A DNA stretch of 51,268 nucleotides from Phycicoccus sp. (lineage in GTDB: Bacteria; Actinomycetota; Actinomycetes; Actinomycetales; Dermatophilaceae), in assembly GCA_017993715.1 (NCBI GenBank), contig JAGOME010000027.1, positions 1 to 51,268 of the forward strand. The letters are read 5' to 3'. The number at the start of each line of letters is the position of its first letter. Positions within the stretch are counted from its first letter, which is position 1. Of the stretch, positions 17,376-25,269 are shown piece by piece. The notes beneath the pieces were generated by a model. That model was not told the origin of the DNA. It did not search any database and saw only the letters and a list, made by a program, of their open reading frames with translations. The position numbers and the translations under genes are program-made.

Positions 17376-17508
17376 CAATGGTAGGTCGCGGGCGTTCCGA
17401 TCCCGGCATTCGTGCTCAGGGTCGTTCTCAAGCATCAAGGCGCCTCGACTGCCTTGGGGGCGTTGGCGACGTCGGTCTGGCTGCCGAAGGGCGGCATACA
17501 GTGGAGCA

Positions 17509-17928
17509 GTGGACGATGCCGGGCCCCAGCTGCGCGCGCGTGGCCGCCGACTGACCTCCCAGCGGGCGCGTGTCTTGGCCGCGCTGGAGGGTGCGGGGCA
17601 TGTGACGCCCGAAGAGCTCGTCGTTGCCGTTGCGGCGGACGGCGGGCCGGCGCTCCCCGCGTCCACCGTGTATCGCGCCCTCGACGCTTTACAGGAGTCG
17701 GGCCTGGTCGACCACACCCACGTCGATCACCGGGTCCCGAGCTATCACCTCGCGCACCATGCCAACCATGTGCATCTGCTGTGCCGCGGATGCGGCGCGG
17801 TTCTTGAGGTCAGCCGCAGCGTCGGGGACGATTTCGCGGCCGAGATCGCGCGGCGCAGCGGGTTCGTCGTCGAGCTCGGCCACGCCGCCATCCACGGCCA
17901 TTGCGCCGATTGTCAGGAGTGCTCGTGA
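17509..17928 (+). CDS. Fur family metal-responsive repressor
   Basis: 139 residues from GTG 17509. The winged helix includes RLTSQRARVLAALEGAGHVTPEEL and PASTVYRALDALQESGLV. The metal site and dimer domain follow: HHANHVHLLCRGCGAVLEV, with a second CxxC pair at the end (CADCQEC) typical of the structural zinc. Which metal it senses cannot be decided. TACAGT ends 6 bases before the GTG, so it is probably leaderless. The stop overlaps the YgfZ start by four bases (GTGA). Confidence 0.92.
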   Translation: MDDAGPQLRARGRRLTSQRARVLAALEGAGHVTPEELVVAVAADGGPALPASTVYRALDALQESGLVDHTHVDHRVPSYHLAHHANHVHLLCRGCGAVLEVSRSVGDDFAAEIARRSGFVVELGHAAIHGHCADCQECS

Positions 17929-19031
17929 CCGTGTCCGCCCGCCCGGATTCCCCTCGCCGGGACCAGACTGACGCGCCGGTGGCGCCCCGCTCGGCTCTGC
18001 TCGACCGTCCCGGGGCGGTCAACGGCGAGGGCGCCGACGCCGGTGTGGCCGCTCACTACGGCGACCCCTTGCGCGAGCAGCGTCTGCTGGCGGAGGGCCT
18101 GGCCGCCGTCGATCTGTCCCATCGGGGCGTCGTCAGTGTCGGCGGCCCGGACCGGTTGCGGTGGCTGCATTCGATGACGACTCAGCACCTGCTCGACCTC
18201 GCTCCTGGGGTCGGCGCGGAGTCGCTCGTCCTCTCTCCCAAGGGCCATATCGAGCATGCCCTGCATGTCGTCGACGATGGCACGACGACCTGGATCACGG
18301 TCGAGCCCGGGTCGGCGCCGGCGCTCGCTGCCTGGCTCGATTCGATGAGGTTCATGCTCGAGGTCTCGGTGGCCGACGTCACCGCCGAGTGGGCGGTGCT
18401 GGGGGAGCCGAATGCCGCCGCCGGGGCTCCCGGGGAGCCGCTGGCGTGGGTGGATCCCTGGCCCAATGGTGTCGAGCCGCTCGCGGTGCCGGCCCCGGCC
18501 AAGGGCACGTCGCCCCACGTGGCGTATGGCCCGGTGACGCCGCATCCCGGACAGGATCGTCCGTGGCGGGAACTTCTGGTGCCGCGTGCGTCGCTCGCGG
18601 ACGCCGTGGGCGACCGGCCCCTGGCCGGGACGTGGGCGGCCGAGGCGCTGCGCGTCGCGGCGTGGCGGCCGCGGGCGGGGTTCGAGACCGATCATCGGAC
18701 GATCCCCCATGAGGTCGACTGGCTCCGGTCCGCGGTCCACCTGCACAAGGGGTGCTACCGGGGCCAGGAGACCATCGCTCGGGTGCACAACCTCGGGCGT
18801 CCACCGCGCCGGCTGGCCTTCGTTCATCTGGACGGATCAGGTCATGTGCTCCCCGCCGTGGGATCGGCCGTAGTCCTGGGCGAGCGCGAGGTGGGGCGCC
18901 TGACATCGGTCGCGCGGCATCACCAGGACGGTCCGATCGGGTTGGTGGTGGTCAAGCGCAACACGGACTCAGTGGCTGAATTTGTGGTTGACGGGATATC
19001 TGGATCACAAACTGTTGTTGTTTCGGCCTAG
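17925..19031 (+). CDS. ygfZ: YgfZ/GcvT-like folate-binding protein (Fe-S cluster repair)
   Basis: 368 residues. The family hallmark KGCYRGQE (near residue 282) is present, with the GcvT-like folate fold around it (AVDLSHRGVVSVGGPDRLRWLHSM at residues 64-87). YgfZ acts with tetrahydrofolate in the assembly or repair of certain iron-sulfur enzymes. It is translationally coupled to the Fur gene by a GTGA overlap, which suggests that a metal signal controls its expression. The long N-terminal 40 residues are variable. Confidence 0.9.
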   Translation: MTVSARPDSPRRDQTDAPVAPRSALLDRPGAVNGEGADAGVAAHYGDPLREQRLLAEGLAAVDLSHRGVVSVGGPDRLRWLHSMTTQHLLDLAPGVGAESLVLSPKGHIEHALHVVDDGTTTWITVEPGSAPALAAWLDSMRFMLEVSVADVTAEWAVLGEPNAAAGAPGEPLAWVDPWPNGVEPLAVPAPAKGTSPHVAYGPVTPHPGQDRPWRELLVPRASLADAVGDRPLAGTWAAEALRVAAWRPRAGFETDHRTIPHEVDWLRSAVHLHKGCYRGQETIARVHNLGRPPRRLAFVHLDGSGHVLPAVGSAVVLGEREVGRLTSVARHHQDGPIGLVVVKRNTDSVAEFVVDGISGSQTVVVSA

Positions 19032-19081
19032 AGCCGGATTATTTGCGGCATTCATCGCAGATTGGTGACATGCTGGACGGT

Positions 19082-19909
19082 ATGACCGGGACCCTGATCA
19101 CTGTCGCTCCCACGGGCGCCGAGCACGCCAAGGCCGACCTGCCCCAGCTGCCGACCACCCTCGAGGAGTTGACCGACACCGCGCGCCGGTGTGAAGCCGC
19201 CGGGGCCTCGGTCATCCACCTGCATTTGCGCGATGCGGACCATCGGCCGAGCCTTGACCTCGGGCTCCTGCGCGACGCCGTGGTGGCGGTGCGCGAGGCT
19301 ACGGATCTCATCGTGCAGCTCTCGACCGGGGGATCGGTGCATGACCCCTATGACGCCCGGCTGCGCGTCCTCGATGCCGAGCCGGACTCGTGCTCGCTCA
19401 CCTGCGGCACGGTCAATTTCGGCGACGACATCTTCCTCAACCCCATGCCCTTCATGCGGGACCTGTATCGCCGCGCGCAGGAGCGCGAGATCGTGCCCGA
19501 GTTCGAGATCTTCGAGGTCGGCCAGCTCTGGGCGCTGGAGCGACTGATCGACGAATTTGGGCTGCCGTTCGGTGGATCGGTGCACGTGGACCTTGTCTTG
19601 GGTGTGCCGGGCGCCTTGCCCGGAACGATGGCTGCGCTGATGGCTGGGGTCGCTGCCTTGCCGAATGCCGTGACGTCCTGGTCCGCGACCGGGATCGGTC
19701 GCAGCCACCTCCCGGTCATGGCGGGCGCCCTCGCGGCGGGTGGCCACGTGCGGGTGGGCATGGAGGACAACGTCGTGTTCGAACGCGGCCGCATCGTGCA
19801 ACGCAACGACGAGCTCGTCACTCGGGCCGCCCAGCTGGCGCGGCTGCTCCAGCGCCCGGCACTGTCGACGCACGAGGCCCGGGCGCTGCTCGGCATCAAG
19901 CGCCGCTGA
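19082..19909 (+). CDS. Beta-keto acid cleavage enzyme (BKACE, DUF849)
   Basis: 275 residues. It opens ITVAPTGAEHAKADLPQLP, has the zinc-binding HLHLRD (His46 and His48) and further SVHVDLVLG and VRVGMEDNVVFERG, all classic BKACE positions. The family condenses a beta-keto acid with acetyl-CoA to give acetoacetate and a new acyl-CoA; the substrate varies widely. Here it stands alone, with no CoA transferase or dehydrogenase beside it, so its substrate cannot be inferred from context. ATG 19082 is preferred over an ATG 39 bases upstream because the family starts here. Confidence 0.9.
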   Translation: MTGTLITVAPTGAEHAKADLPQLPTTLEELTDTARRCEAAGASVIHLHLRDADHRPSLDLGLLRDAVVAVREATDLIVQLSTGGSVHDPYDARLRVLDAEPDSCSLTCGTVNFGDDIFLNPMPFMRDLYRRAQEREIVPEFEIFEVGQLWALERLIDEFGLPFGGSVHVDLVLGVPGALPGTMAALMAGVAALPNAVTSWSATGIGRSHLPVMAGALAAGGHVRVGMEDNVVFERGRIVQRNDELVTRAAQLARLLQRPALSTHEARALLGIKRR

Positions 19910-20202
19910 GGGTGGGTCCCGGCCAGGCCGCTGGCTCTGTTTCAGCGCTCGTGGGCGAGTCGCAGCCGCCGGGGGCCCCACATCTCCCCGGACCACGCGG
20001 CTACCCGCTGGGCCGAGCACCCGGCATTCCCTCCAGCTATCCAGCTCATGAGGTGACGCGACACGCGGACGAATGCCGCCTCACCCTCTGCGCGTCACGT
20101 CATCTCGACGGGGGCGGCAGTCGCGCGGAACCGGAGCGGAATGCTGCCCGGATGGCGGACGGCATTCATGCCATTGCGTTACTGCCCACATAATCATGCG
20201 TT
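19910..20202. other. Non-coding stretch with four octamer words
   Basis: No gene is visible. The stretch holds exact copies of the over-represented word at 20023, 20071 and 20161, plus a one-base variant (GGAATGCTGCC) near 20138. This is one of the densest intergenic groups. A -10-like CATAAT at 20189-20194 lies 8 bases before the DUF4395 ATG. Confidence 0.6.
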
Positions 20203-20706
20203 ATGAGTGACTGGCGTGCTGCGTTCGTCTTCCCGAACCCCGTCAATGAGAAGGCTGCCCGCGTGGTCGCGACCGGTGTCGTGCTCCTCGCGGCGCTGGC
20301 GCTGCTGACCCGCTCACCGTGGGTCCCCCTGGTCATGGCGATCGGCTTTGCGCTGAGGGTCGCGGCGGGTCCGCGCTTCAGCCCGCTGGGTCGCCTGGCG
20401 GCATTCGTCATCGCCCCCCGCCTCGGTGAGGCCCGCCTCGTCGCGGGGCCGCCGAAGCGGTTCGCTCAGGCGATCGGCCTGGCCTTCACCGGCGCGGCTG
20501 CGGTGCTCGGTTTTATCGGGTTGTCGACCGCGAGCCTGGTGCTGCTCGCAGTGCTGTTCATCTTTGCCAGCCTTGAAGCGTTCGTCGGGTTCTGTGCGGG
20601 GTGCTTTGTCTTCGCGCAGCTCATGCGGGTCGGGCTGGTGCCGCAGGACACCTGCGAGGCGTGCAACGACATCAGCCTGCGCACCCGGGTCCCCGCCTCC
20701 GCCTGA
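20203..20706 (+). CDS. DUF4395 family membrane protein
   Basis: 167 residues with four hydrophobic segments (VVATGVVLLAALALL, PLVMAIGFALRVAAG, IGLAFTGAAAVLGFIGL, LVLLAVLFIFASLEAFVGF). The Cys-containing phrase FCAGCFVF and the Cys pair CEACN near the C-terminus are conserved in DUF4395. Family members are often near thioredoxin or sulfurtransferase genes, but none is adjacent here. Function unknown. Confidence 0.82.
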   Translation: MSDWRAAFVFPNPVNEKAARVVATGVVLLAALALLTRSPWVPLVMAIGFALRVAAGPRFSPLGRLAAFVIAPRLGEARLVAGPPKRFAQAIGLAFTGAAAVLGFIGLSTASLVLLAVLFIFASLEAFVGFCAGCFVFAQLMRVGLVPQDTCEACNDISLRTRVPASA

Positions 20707-20783
20707 CCCGCCGCCTTACGTGGTGGGGTCCCCCTGATCGGGCTCCTGCCGCGAGTGCTCACGACCCTGCCCGGCGGTAAGAA

Positions 20784-20856
20784 CGTTTCGCTACGAGTTT
20801 CGGCGTGGCTGCCCGCTGCTGCCTCGGACAACGAAACGTCTCGATACGAGTTTCGT
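20784..20856. repeat. Pair of 19-bp direct repeats with palindromic ends
   Basis: CGTTTCGCTACGAGTTTCG (20784-20802) and CGTCTCGATACGAGTTTCG (20837-20855) match at 17 of 19 positions. The second copy also lies inside an inverted repeat, ACGAAAC at 20831-20837 and GTTTCGT at 20850-20856. They are intergenic, about 200 bases upstream of the Xre gene. The remaining part of 20707-21001 has no gene. Confidence 0.6.
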
Positions 20857-21001
20857 CTCTGAGTCATGCTGCCGGAAGGCTCGGCCGGCCAGCCGGCGGG
20901 CGGGTCGGCGGTCGGCTCCCGGTGCAAGCCGACACGGGTCGGACTTTTCCCCACCCCGGAGGGTCAGCGGGTGTTCCCCGCGGCGATGTGAACAGCCTCA
21001 C

Positions 21002-21042
21002 GCTTGCTCCAGTTTGCATTTGCTAACCGGAGCAAGCATACT
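21002..21042 (+). promoter_or_regulatory. Promoter and operator of the Xre-hbhA operon
   Basis: A perfect 9-bp inverted repeat, GCTTGCTCC (21002-21010) and GGAGCAAGC (21029-21037), has an 18-base spacer. It brackets a -35-like TTGCAT (21014-21019). A -10-like CATACT (21037-21042) follows at 17-bp spacing. Transcription would begin at the A of the ATG at 21049, giving a leaderless mRNA. A protein bound to the two arms would cover the -35 box and touch the -10, so this looks like a repressor site, possibly autoregulatory. Confidence 0.65.
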
Positions 21043-21048
21043 TGAGAC

Positions 21049-21588
21049 ATGACGACGAACCCGCTAGCCGACCTGGAGAAGTTGGGTGACTACCTGCGAG
21101 AGCAGCGCCAGTCCGCCCGCCTCAGTCTCCGGCAGCTCAGCGAGCTCGCCGGGGTCTCCAACCCCTACCTCAGCCAACTCGAACGGGGCCTGAAGCGACC
21201 CAGCGCCGAGATTCTCGGGCAGATCGCCAAGGGCCTGCAGGTGTCGGCCGAGTCGCTCTATGTCCGCGCCGGTCTGCTCGATGAGGAGATCGTCAACCGG
21301 ACGCCGATCGGAGATGTGCGCGCCGCCATCAACGTGGACCCGCGCCTCACCGCTCGCCAGAAGGCGACCCTGCTCGACATCTACGGCACGTTCGTCGGCG
21401 AGGCCGAGGGAGAGCCGGCCGCGCCAGCAGCCGACGTCCACGAGATCGCCGACCAGCTCACTGCTGCTGCCTCGACCGACTCCGTGTCGGTCACCCCCCA
21501 GGAGCCACCGGCGACCGACACGACGGACGAACCCGTCAAGGCCGCCCCCCGCGCCCGCAAGCGCACCACCACCAAGACCACCCACTGA
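21049..21588 (+). CDS. Xre family DNA-binding protein upstream of HBHA
   Basis: 179 residues. The helix-turn-helix occupies residues about 12-66 (LREQRQSARLSLRQLSELAG, VSNPYLSQLERGLKRPSAEI). A helical segment follows (LTARQKATLLDIYGTFVGEA), and the C-terminus is long, acidic, then Lys/Arg/Thr-rich (APRARKRTTTKTTH). The same gene precedes hbhA in mycobacteria (Rv0474). An inverted repeat over its own promoter suggests autoregulation. HBHA follows after 17 bases. Confidence 0.9.
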   Translation: MTTNPLADLEKLGDYLREQRQSARLSLRQLSELAGVSNPYLSQLERGLKRPSAEILGQIAKGLQVSAESLYVRAGLLDEEIVNRTPIGDVRAAINVDPRLTARQKATLLDIYGTFVGEAEGEPAAPAADVHEIADQLTAAASTDSVSVTPQEPPATDTTDEPVKAAPRARKRTTTKTTH

Positions 21589-21605
21589 TCCAAGGAGGAT
21601 CACCC

Positions 21606-22379
21606 ATGTCCGCCACCGCTGAGAAGACCCGCACCGTCGACCCCCGCGCCCCCTTCTACGCCGCCGTCGGGATGACCGACCTGGCCGTCGAGAAGGCCCG
21701 TGAGGCCCGCGCCCAGCTCGAGACCTTCGGCGCCGACGCCACCGCCCGCGCTGAGTCCGTGTCCGCCGAGGCCACCGCCCGCGTCGAGAAGGTGCGTGCC
21801 GACGTCGAGAAGGCCCGGACCGAGTTCGCGGCCGACTTCAGCTCCGAGAAGGTCCAGGCGGCCTTCAAGGACTTCCCCACCACCGTCAAGGACCTCCCGG
21901 CCCGCGCGTTCAACGACGCCCTCGAGGCCCGCGAGAGGTTCGCCGAGAGCTTCGAGGCCCTTGTTGCCCGCGGTGAGGAGCTCGTCGAGCGCATCAAGAG
22001 CCAGGTTTCGACCGGTGAGTACCTGCGGTACCGCAAGAATGCCGTCGCCCAAGCCAAGGGTGCCGTCACCACCGCTCGCCACGCCCTGCAGGACGTCGAG
22101 ACCTCCGTGGTGTCGACCCTGAGCACCACGCGTGACGAGGTCACCCGCCTCGCCGGCGTCGTGAGCGAGGTCGTCGAGAAGGCTGACGACAAGATCGAGG
22201 CCGAGGTCGAGACCTCTGTGGCCAAGACCCGCACCGCGGCTAAGAAGACGACCACCACGGCGCGGACCGCGGCCAAGAAGACCACGACGGCTGCCAAGCG
22301 CGCGAACACCAGCGCCAAGAAGGCTGCCGCCGCCTCCGAGAAGGCTGTCGAGGCTGCTGCCGCCAAGGTCGGCGACTGA
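21606..22379 (+). CDS. hbhA: Heparin-binding hemagglutinin-like (HBHA) coiled-coil protein
   Basis: 257 residues, with a strong ribosome site AAGGAGG 7 bases upstream. It opens with PFYAAVGMTDLAVEKAREA, then a long heptad-rich coiled coil (residues about 20-190). The Lys/Ala/Thr tail contains repeats such as TRTAAKKTTTTARTAAKKTT and resembles histone H1. In mycobacteria this tail binds heparan sulfate and the protein is surface-exposed or associated with lipid bodies. In an environmental relative, DNA or polyanion (for instance polyphosphate) binding is an equally reasonable idea. Transcription ends at a strong terminator 90 bases downstream. Confidence 0.88.
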   Translation: MSATAEKTRTVDPRAPFYAAVGMTDLAVEKAREARAQLETFGADATARAESVSAEATARVEKVRADVEKARTEFAADFSSEKVQAAFKDFPTTVKDLPARAFNDALEARERFAESFEALVARGEELVERIKSQVSTGEYLRYRKNAVAQAKGAVTTARHALQDVETSVVSTLSTTRDEVTRLAGVVSEVVEKADDKIEAEVETSVAKTRTAAKKTTTTARTAAKKTTTAAKRANTSAKKAAAASEKAVEAAAAKVGD

Positions 22380-22465
22380 TCCAACCTGAACCAGGTCGCC
22401 GGGCGATGACACGATCTCGCCCGGCGATCGGATCGGCACTCACCCTTTCGCAGCCGATCCACGGC

Positions 22466-22506
22466 AAACCGGACGAACCCATCGCGGTTCGTCCGGTTTG
22501 GTGTTT
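22466..22506 (+). terminator. Rho-independent terminator after hbhA
   Basis: AAACCGGACGAACC (22466-22479) pairs perfectly with GGTTCGTCCGGTTT (22486-22499) around a 6-base loop, followed by GGTGTTTT. This 14-bp stem plus T run is the most canonical terminator in the window. It separates hbhA from the asparaginase gene. Confidence 0.88.
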
Positions 22507-22523
22507 TCGCTACCCTCGTCACC

Positions 22524-23519
22524 GTGACCGCTGACCTGCCCGATGCGGGCGACCTGCACATCCCGGCCGTTCTCACCACGGCTGCTGTCCTCGCTCAGGT
22601 GGTGCGCGGAGGCTTCGTCGAGTCCGTGCACCATGGCTCCGTCGCCGTGACCAATGCCGACGGCACGGTCCTGGAGGCGATCGGTGATGCGCGCTCCCCG
22701 ATCTTCCCGCGGTCGTCCAACAAGCCGATCCAGGCTCTGGCCATGGTGCGTGCCGGACTCGATCTGCCCGACGAACTCCTCGCCCTGGTCTGTGCCAGCC
22801 ACTCCGGCGAGCCGTTCCACCTCGACGGGGTCCGCCGGATCCTCGCCAGCGCCGGGCTCAGTGAAGCCGACCTGCAGAACACGCCGGACCGCCCCTACAG
22901 CGAGGTCGAGCGCGAACGCTGGATCCGTGAGGGCCTGGCCCCGACCTCGCTGGCCCAGAACTGTTCGGGCAAGCACGCCGGCATGCTCGCCACGTGCGTC
23001 ATCAACGGCTGGGACCGGGCCACCTACCTCGACCCCGCCCACCCGCTCCAGGTCGCCATGGCCGACACCCTGGCCGAGCTCGCCGGCGAACCCATCGCTG
23101 CCATCGCGGTCGACGGGTGCGGTGCCCCGGTGATGGCGGTCAGCCTCGCCGGCCTCGCCACGGCATTCGCGCGGCTTGCGGCGGGCGACCCGGATCGGCC
23201 AGAGGGCCGGATCGCGACCGCGATCCGTCGGGCACCGGCCTACCTCGGAGGGACCGGTCGCGATGTCACCGCCCTCATCGAGGGCACACCTGGCCTGATC
23301 GCCAAGGACGGTGCCGAAGCGGTCTACGCCGTGGGCCTGGCCGACGGGCGCGGCATTGCGCTCAAGATTGCCGACGGCGGGCAGCGGGCCCGCCCCGTCG
23401 TCCTCGGTGCCGTCCTGCGGCGCCTCGGTGTCGAGTCCACGGCCTACGAGGTGCTCGCCCACGCCCCGGTGCTCGGACACGGGCAGCCCGTGGGTGCCGT
23501 CCTGCCGACCGATTGGTGA
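22524..23519 (+). CDS. Asparaginase, bacterial type II-like family (PF06089)
   Basis: 331 residues from GTG 22524. Family landmarks: LAQVVRGGFVESVHHGSVAV, SPIFPRSSNKPIQALAMV, CASHSGEPFHLDGVRRIL, NCSGKHAGMLATC and VDGCGAPVMAVSL. It hydrolyses asparagine to aspartate and ammonia, probably in the cytosol since no signal peptide is seen. TACCCT (22511-22516) ends 7 bases before the start with no ribosome site, so it is likely leaderless. The stop TGA directly abuts the dtd ATG. Confidence 0.92.
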   Translation: MTADLPDAGDLHIPAVLTTAAVLAQVVRGGFVESVHHGSVAVTNADGTVLEAIGDARSPIFPRSSNKPIQALAMVRAGLDLPDELLALVCASHSGEPFHLDGVRRILASAGLSEADLQNTPDRPYSEVERERWIREGLAPTSLAQNCSGKHAGMLATCVINGWDRATYLDPAHPLQVAMADTLAELAGEPIAAIAVDGCGAPVMAVSLAGLATAFARLAAGDPDRPEGRIATAIRRAPAYLGGTGRDVTALIEGTPGLIAKDGAEAVYAVGLADGRGIALKIADGGQRARPVVLGAVLRRLGVESTAYEVLAHAPVLGHGQPVGAVLPTDW

Positions 23520-23948
23520 ATGCCGTTGCGAGCCGTCGTGCAACGCGTCACCCGGGCGAGCGTGAGCGTCGCCGGGGACGTCGTCGGGAGGATTGACGAA
23601 CCCGGTCTGGTCGCCCTGGTCGGCGTGACCCACGATGACGGGCCGGACGACATCGAGTGGATGGCCCGCAAGATCGCCGACCTCCGCATCCTGCGCGATG
23701 AGCGTTCGGCCTGCGACGAGCTCGCGCCGGTCCTCGTGGTGTCCCAGTTCACCCTGTACGCGGACATCCGCAAGGGCCGCCGGCCGTCGTGGAAGGCCGC
23801 CGCGCCTGGCCCGGTCGTTGCTGCCGTGGTCGAGGCCCTGCGCGAGCGGGGTCTGCAGGTCGAAACCGGTGCGTTCGGCGCCGACATGCGGATCGAGATC
23901 CTCGCCGACGGACCCGTCACCCTGGTGTTGGACTCTCGAACCTCCTAG
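23520..23948 (+). CDS. dtd: D-aminoacyl-tRNA deacylase
   Basis: 142 residues, the normal length. It has the opening [20 protein letters not shown], the catalytic [17 protein letters not shown] motif (near residue 80), and the Gly-Pro loop at AAAPGPV that clamps the D-amino acid. It frees D-amino acids from mischarged tRNA. It starts immediately after the asparaginase stop and the junction contains one GAATGCCG word. It is presumably co-transcribed with the asparaginase. Confidence 0.94.
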   Translation: MPLRAVVQRVTRASVSVAGDVVGRIDEPGLVALVGVTHDDGPDDIEWMARKIADLRILRDERSACDELAPVLVVSQFTLYADIRKGRRPSWKAAAPGPVVAAVVEALRERGLQVETGAFGADMRIEILADGPVTLVLDSRTS

Positions 23949-23971
23949 CGCGGCCACGTAGGCTGGCTGCC

Positions 23972-24295
23972 ATGTCCTTCGTCAGCAGTGCCCAGGCGAT
24001 GATCCTCCTGGTCCTCGGCATCGCCGCCCTGGGCCTGGAGCTCTATGCGTTCGTCGATGCTCTGCGCCGTCGTCCGGATGCGTTCGAGGCGGCCGGCAAG
24101 CGCACCAAGAACTTCTGGCTCCTGCTCACCGGCGTGGCGCTGCTCGTCGGTTTCGTCACCGTCATGAGCGTGCTCAACATGTTCGGACTCATCGCGGTCG
24201 TGGCCGCCGGGGTCTACCTGGCCGATGTCAAGCCCGCTCTGGACCAGGTGACCGGTCGAGGCCAGGGGAGCCAGGGGCCTTACGGGCCTTGGTGA
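23972..24295 (+). CDS. DUF2516 family small membrane protein
   Basis: 107 residues with two or three membrane segments (AMILLVLGIAALGLELYAFVDAL, FWLLLTGVALLVGFVTVMSVL, LIAVVAAGVYLADV). The WLLLTG and YLADVKPAL phrases are typical of the family; Rv0476, next to hbhA in M. tuberculosis, is such a protein. TAGGCT at 23959-23964 lies 7 bases before the ATG, so the message is probably leaderless. The 3' end overlaps the convergent methyltransferase gene by 16 bases. Function unknown. Confidence 0.85.
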   Translation: MSFVSSAQAMILLVLGIAALGLELYAFVDALRRRPDAFEAAGKRTKNFWLLLTGVALLVGFVTVMSVLNMFGLIAVVAAGVYLADVKPALDQVTGRGQGSQGPYGPW

Positions 24296-25110
24296 CTCGG
24301 GTCTGTGGACTGGTGGGTGACCGCCGACCAGGCCACCTCGAGCTCGCCAAGCCGCCACCGGCTCGGACCCCGCAGGATCGGCCAGCCTGCCTCCCGCAGG
24401 CTGAGGGCAGTGGCCCGAAACCGTTGGCGGACACCGTAGGTAGCATGGCTCGCGGCTCGGTCCCAGTGGTCGTCCAGCGCGGTGAGATAGGTGTGTATCC
24501 CCTCGCCAGGGGTGTTGTGGTGGATCAGGGCTTTGGGGAGGCGCTCGGCGATAACCGAGGGGCGACGGAGCCCCTGAAGTCGCCAGCTCAGCGTGAGTGA
24601 CTGCGGGCCAGCCGGGGTGACGGCCACCCACGTCGCCAGACGACCCAGCTCGTCACACGTGCCGTCAATGAGGAGCCCATCTGGGGTCAACCGGCGGGTC
24701 ACCGCGGCCCAGGCGCCGACGACCTCCTCCTCGGGATACTGCCGCAGGACATTGAAGGCGCGCACAACGACGGCGTGATCGGCGCCGTCGCGGGCGGCAT
24801 TCACGGGGATCTCGAAGCCCCCATGGCGAAAGTCTAGTCCCGGCCCGGCCAGGGGAGCCGCGGCCGCGACGCGGGCGCGGTCGATCTCCAGGCCGACGAC
24901 CCGGATGTCGGGACGGATCTTCGCGAGGCGATCGCGGAGCTCGACTGCGGTCACGGGGGAGGCACCGTAGCCGAGGTCGACCACGACCGGATTGGGCGCC
25001 CGCCGCAGGACAGTGCCCATGGTCGCGACCAGCCAGCGGTCGCAGCGGCGGAGCCGATTGGGGTTGGTCGTCCCCCGGGTGACGACTCCGATCGCGGTCG
25101 GTCGGTTCAT
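24280..25110 (-). CDS. Class I SAM-dependent methyltransferase-like protein
   Basis: 276 residues from ATG 25110. The SAM site reads VVVDLGYGASPVTAVELRDRL (near residue 41), with the acidic end of strand 2 in VVGLEIDRARVAAAAP. Further on are NVLRQYPEEEVVGAWAAVTRRLTPDGLLIDGTCDELG, as in methyltransferases of small molecules or tRNA. The target is unknown. It is convergent with DUF2516 (16-base overlap) and divergent from the Xre-cupin gene. Confidence 0.8.
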   Translation of the reverse strand: MNRPTAIGVVTRGTTNPNRLRRCDRWLVATMGTVLRRAPNPVVVDLGYGASPVTAVELRDRLAKIRPDIRVVGLEIDRARVAAAAPLAGPGLDFRHGGFEIPVNAARDGADHAVVVRAFNVLRQYPEEEVVGAWAAVTRRLTPDGLLIDGTCDELGRLATWVAVTPAGPQSLTLSWRLQGLRRPSVIAERLPKALIHHNTPGEGIHTYLTALDDHWDRAASHATYGVRQRFRATALSLREAGWPILRGPSRWRLGELEVAWSAVTHQSTDPSHQGP

Positions 25111-25256
25111 CGGCGAACGATCCGCCCGGTGAGGTGCACGACCAGGGAAGCGACGTGACCGGCGCGAACGGACTTGCGATCCATGGCGCAAACCCTATGG
25201 TCACCCGGCGGTTGGCCGTGCCCGGGCTGCTGCCGTGACCCGGGTTCAGCAGGCTT

Positions 25257-25262
25257 TAGGCT
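25257..25262 (+). promoter_or_regulatory. -10 box of a leaderless Xre-cupin gene
   Basis: TAGGCT lies 7 bases before ATG 25270, with no ribosome site between. The same hexamer at nearly the same distance precedes the starts at 23972, 36229 and 43582. The region 25111-25256 shows nothing else. Confidence 0.5.
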
Positions 25263-25269
25263 GCCTCCC

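Noticed and set aside
22440-23957. Large minus-strand frame over asparaginase and dtd
   Set aside because: It has low-complexity Gly/Arg/Asp composition and no motif, while the plus strand carries two clear enzymes.
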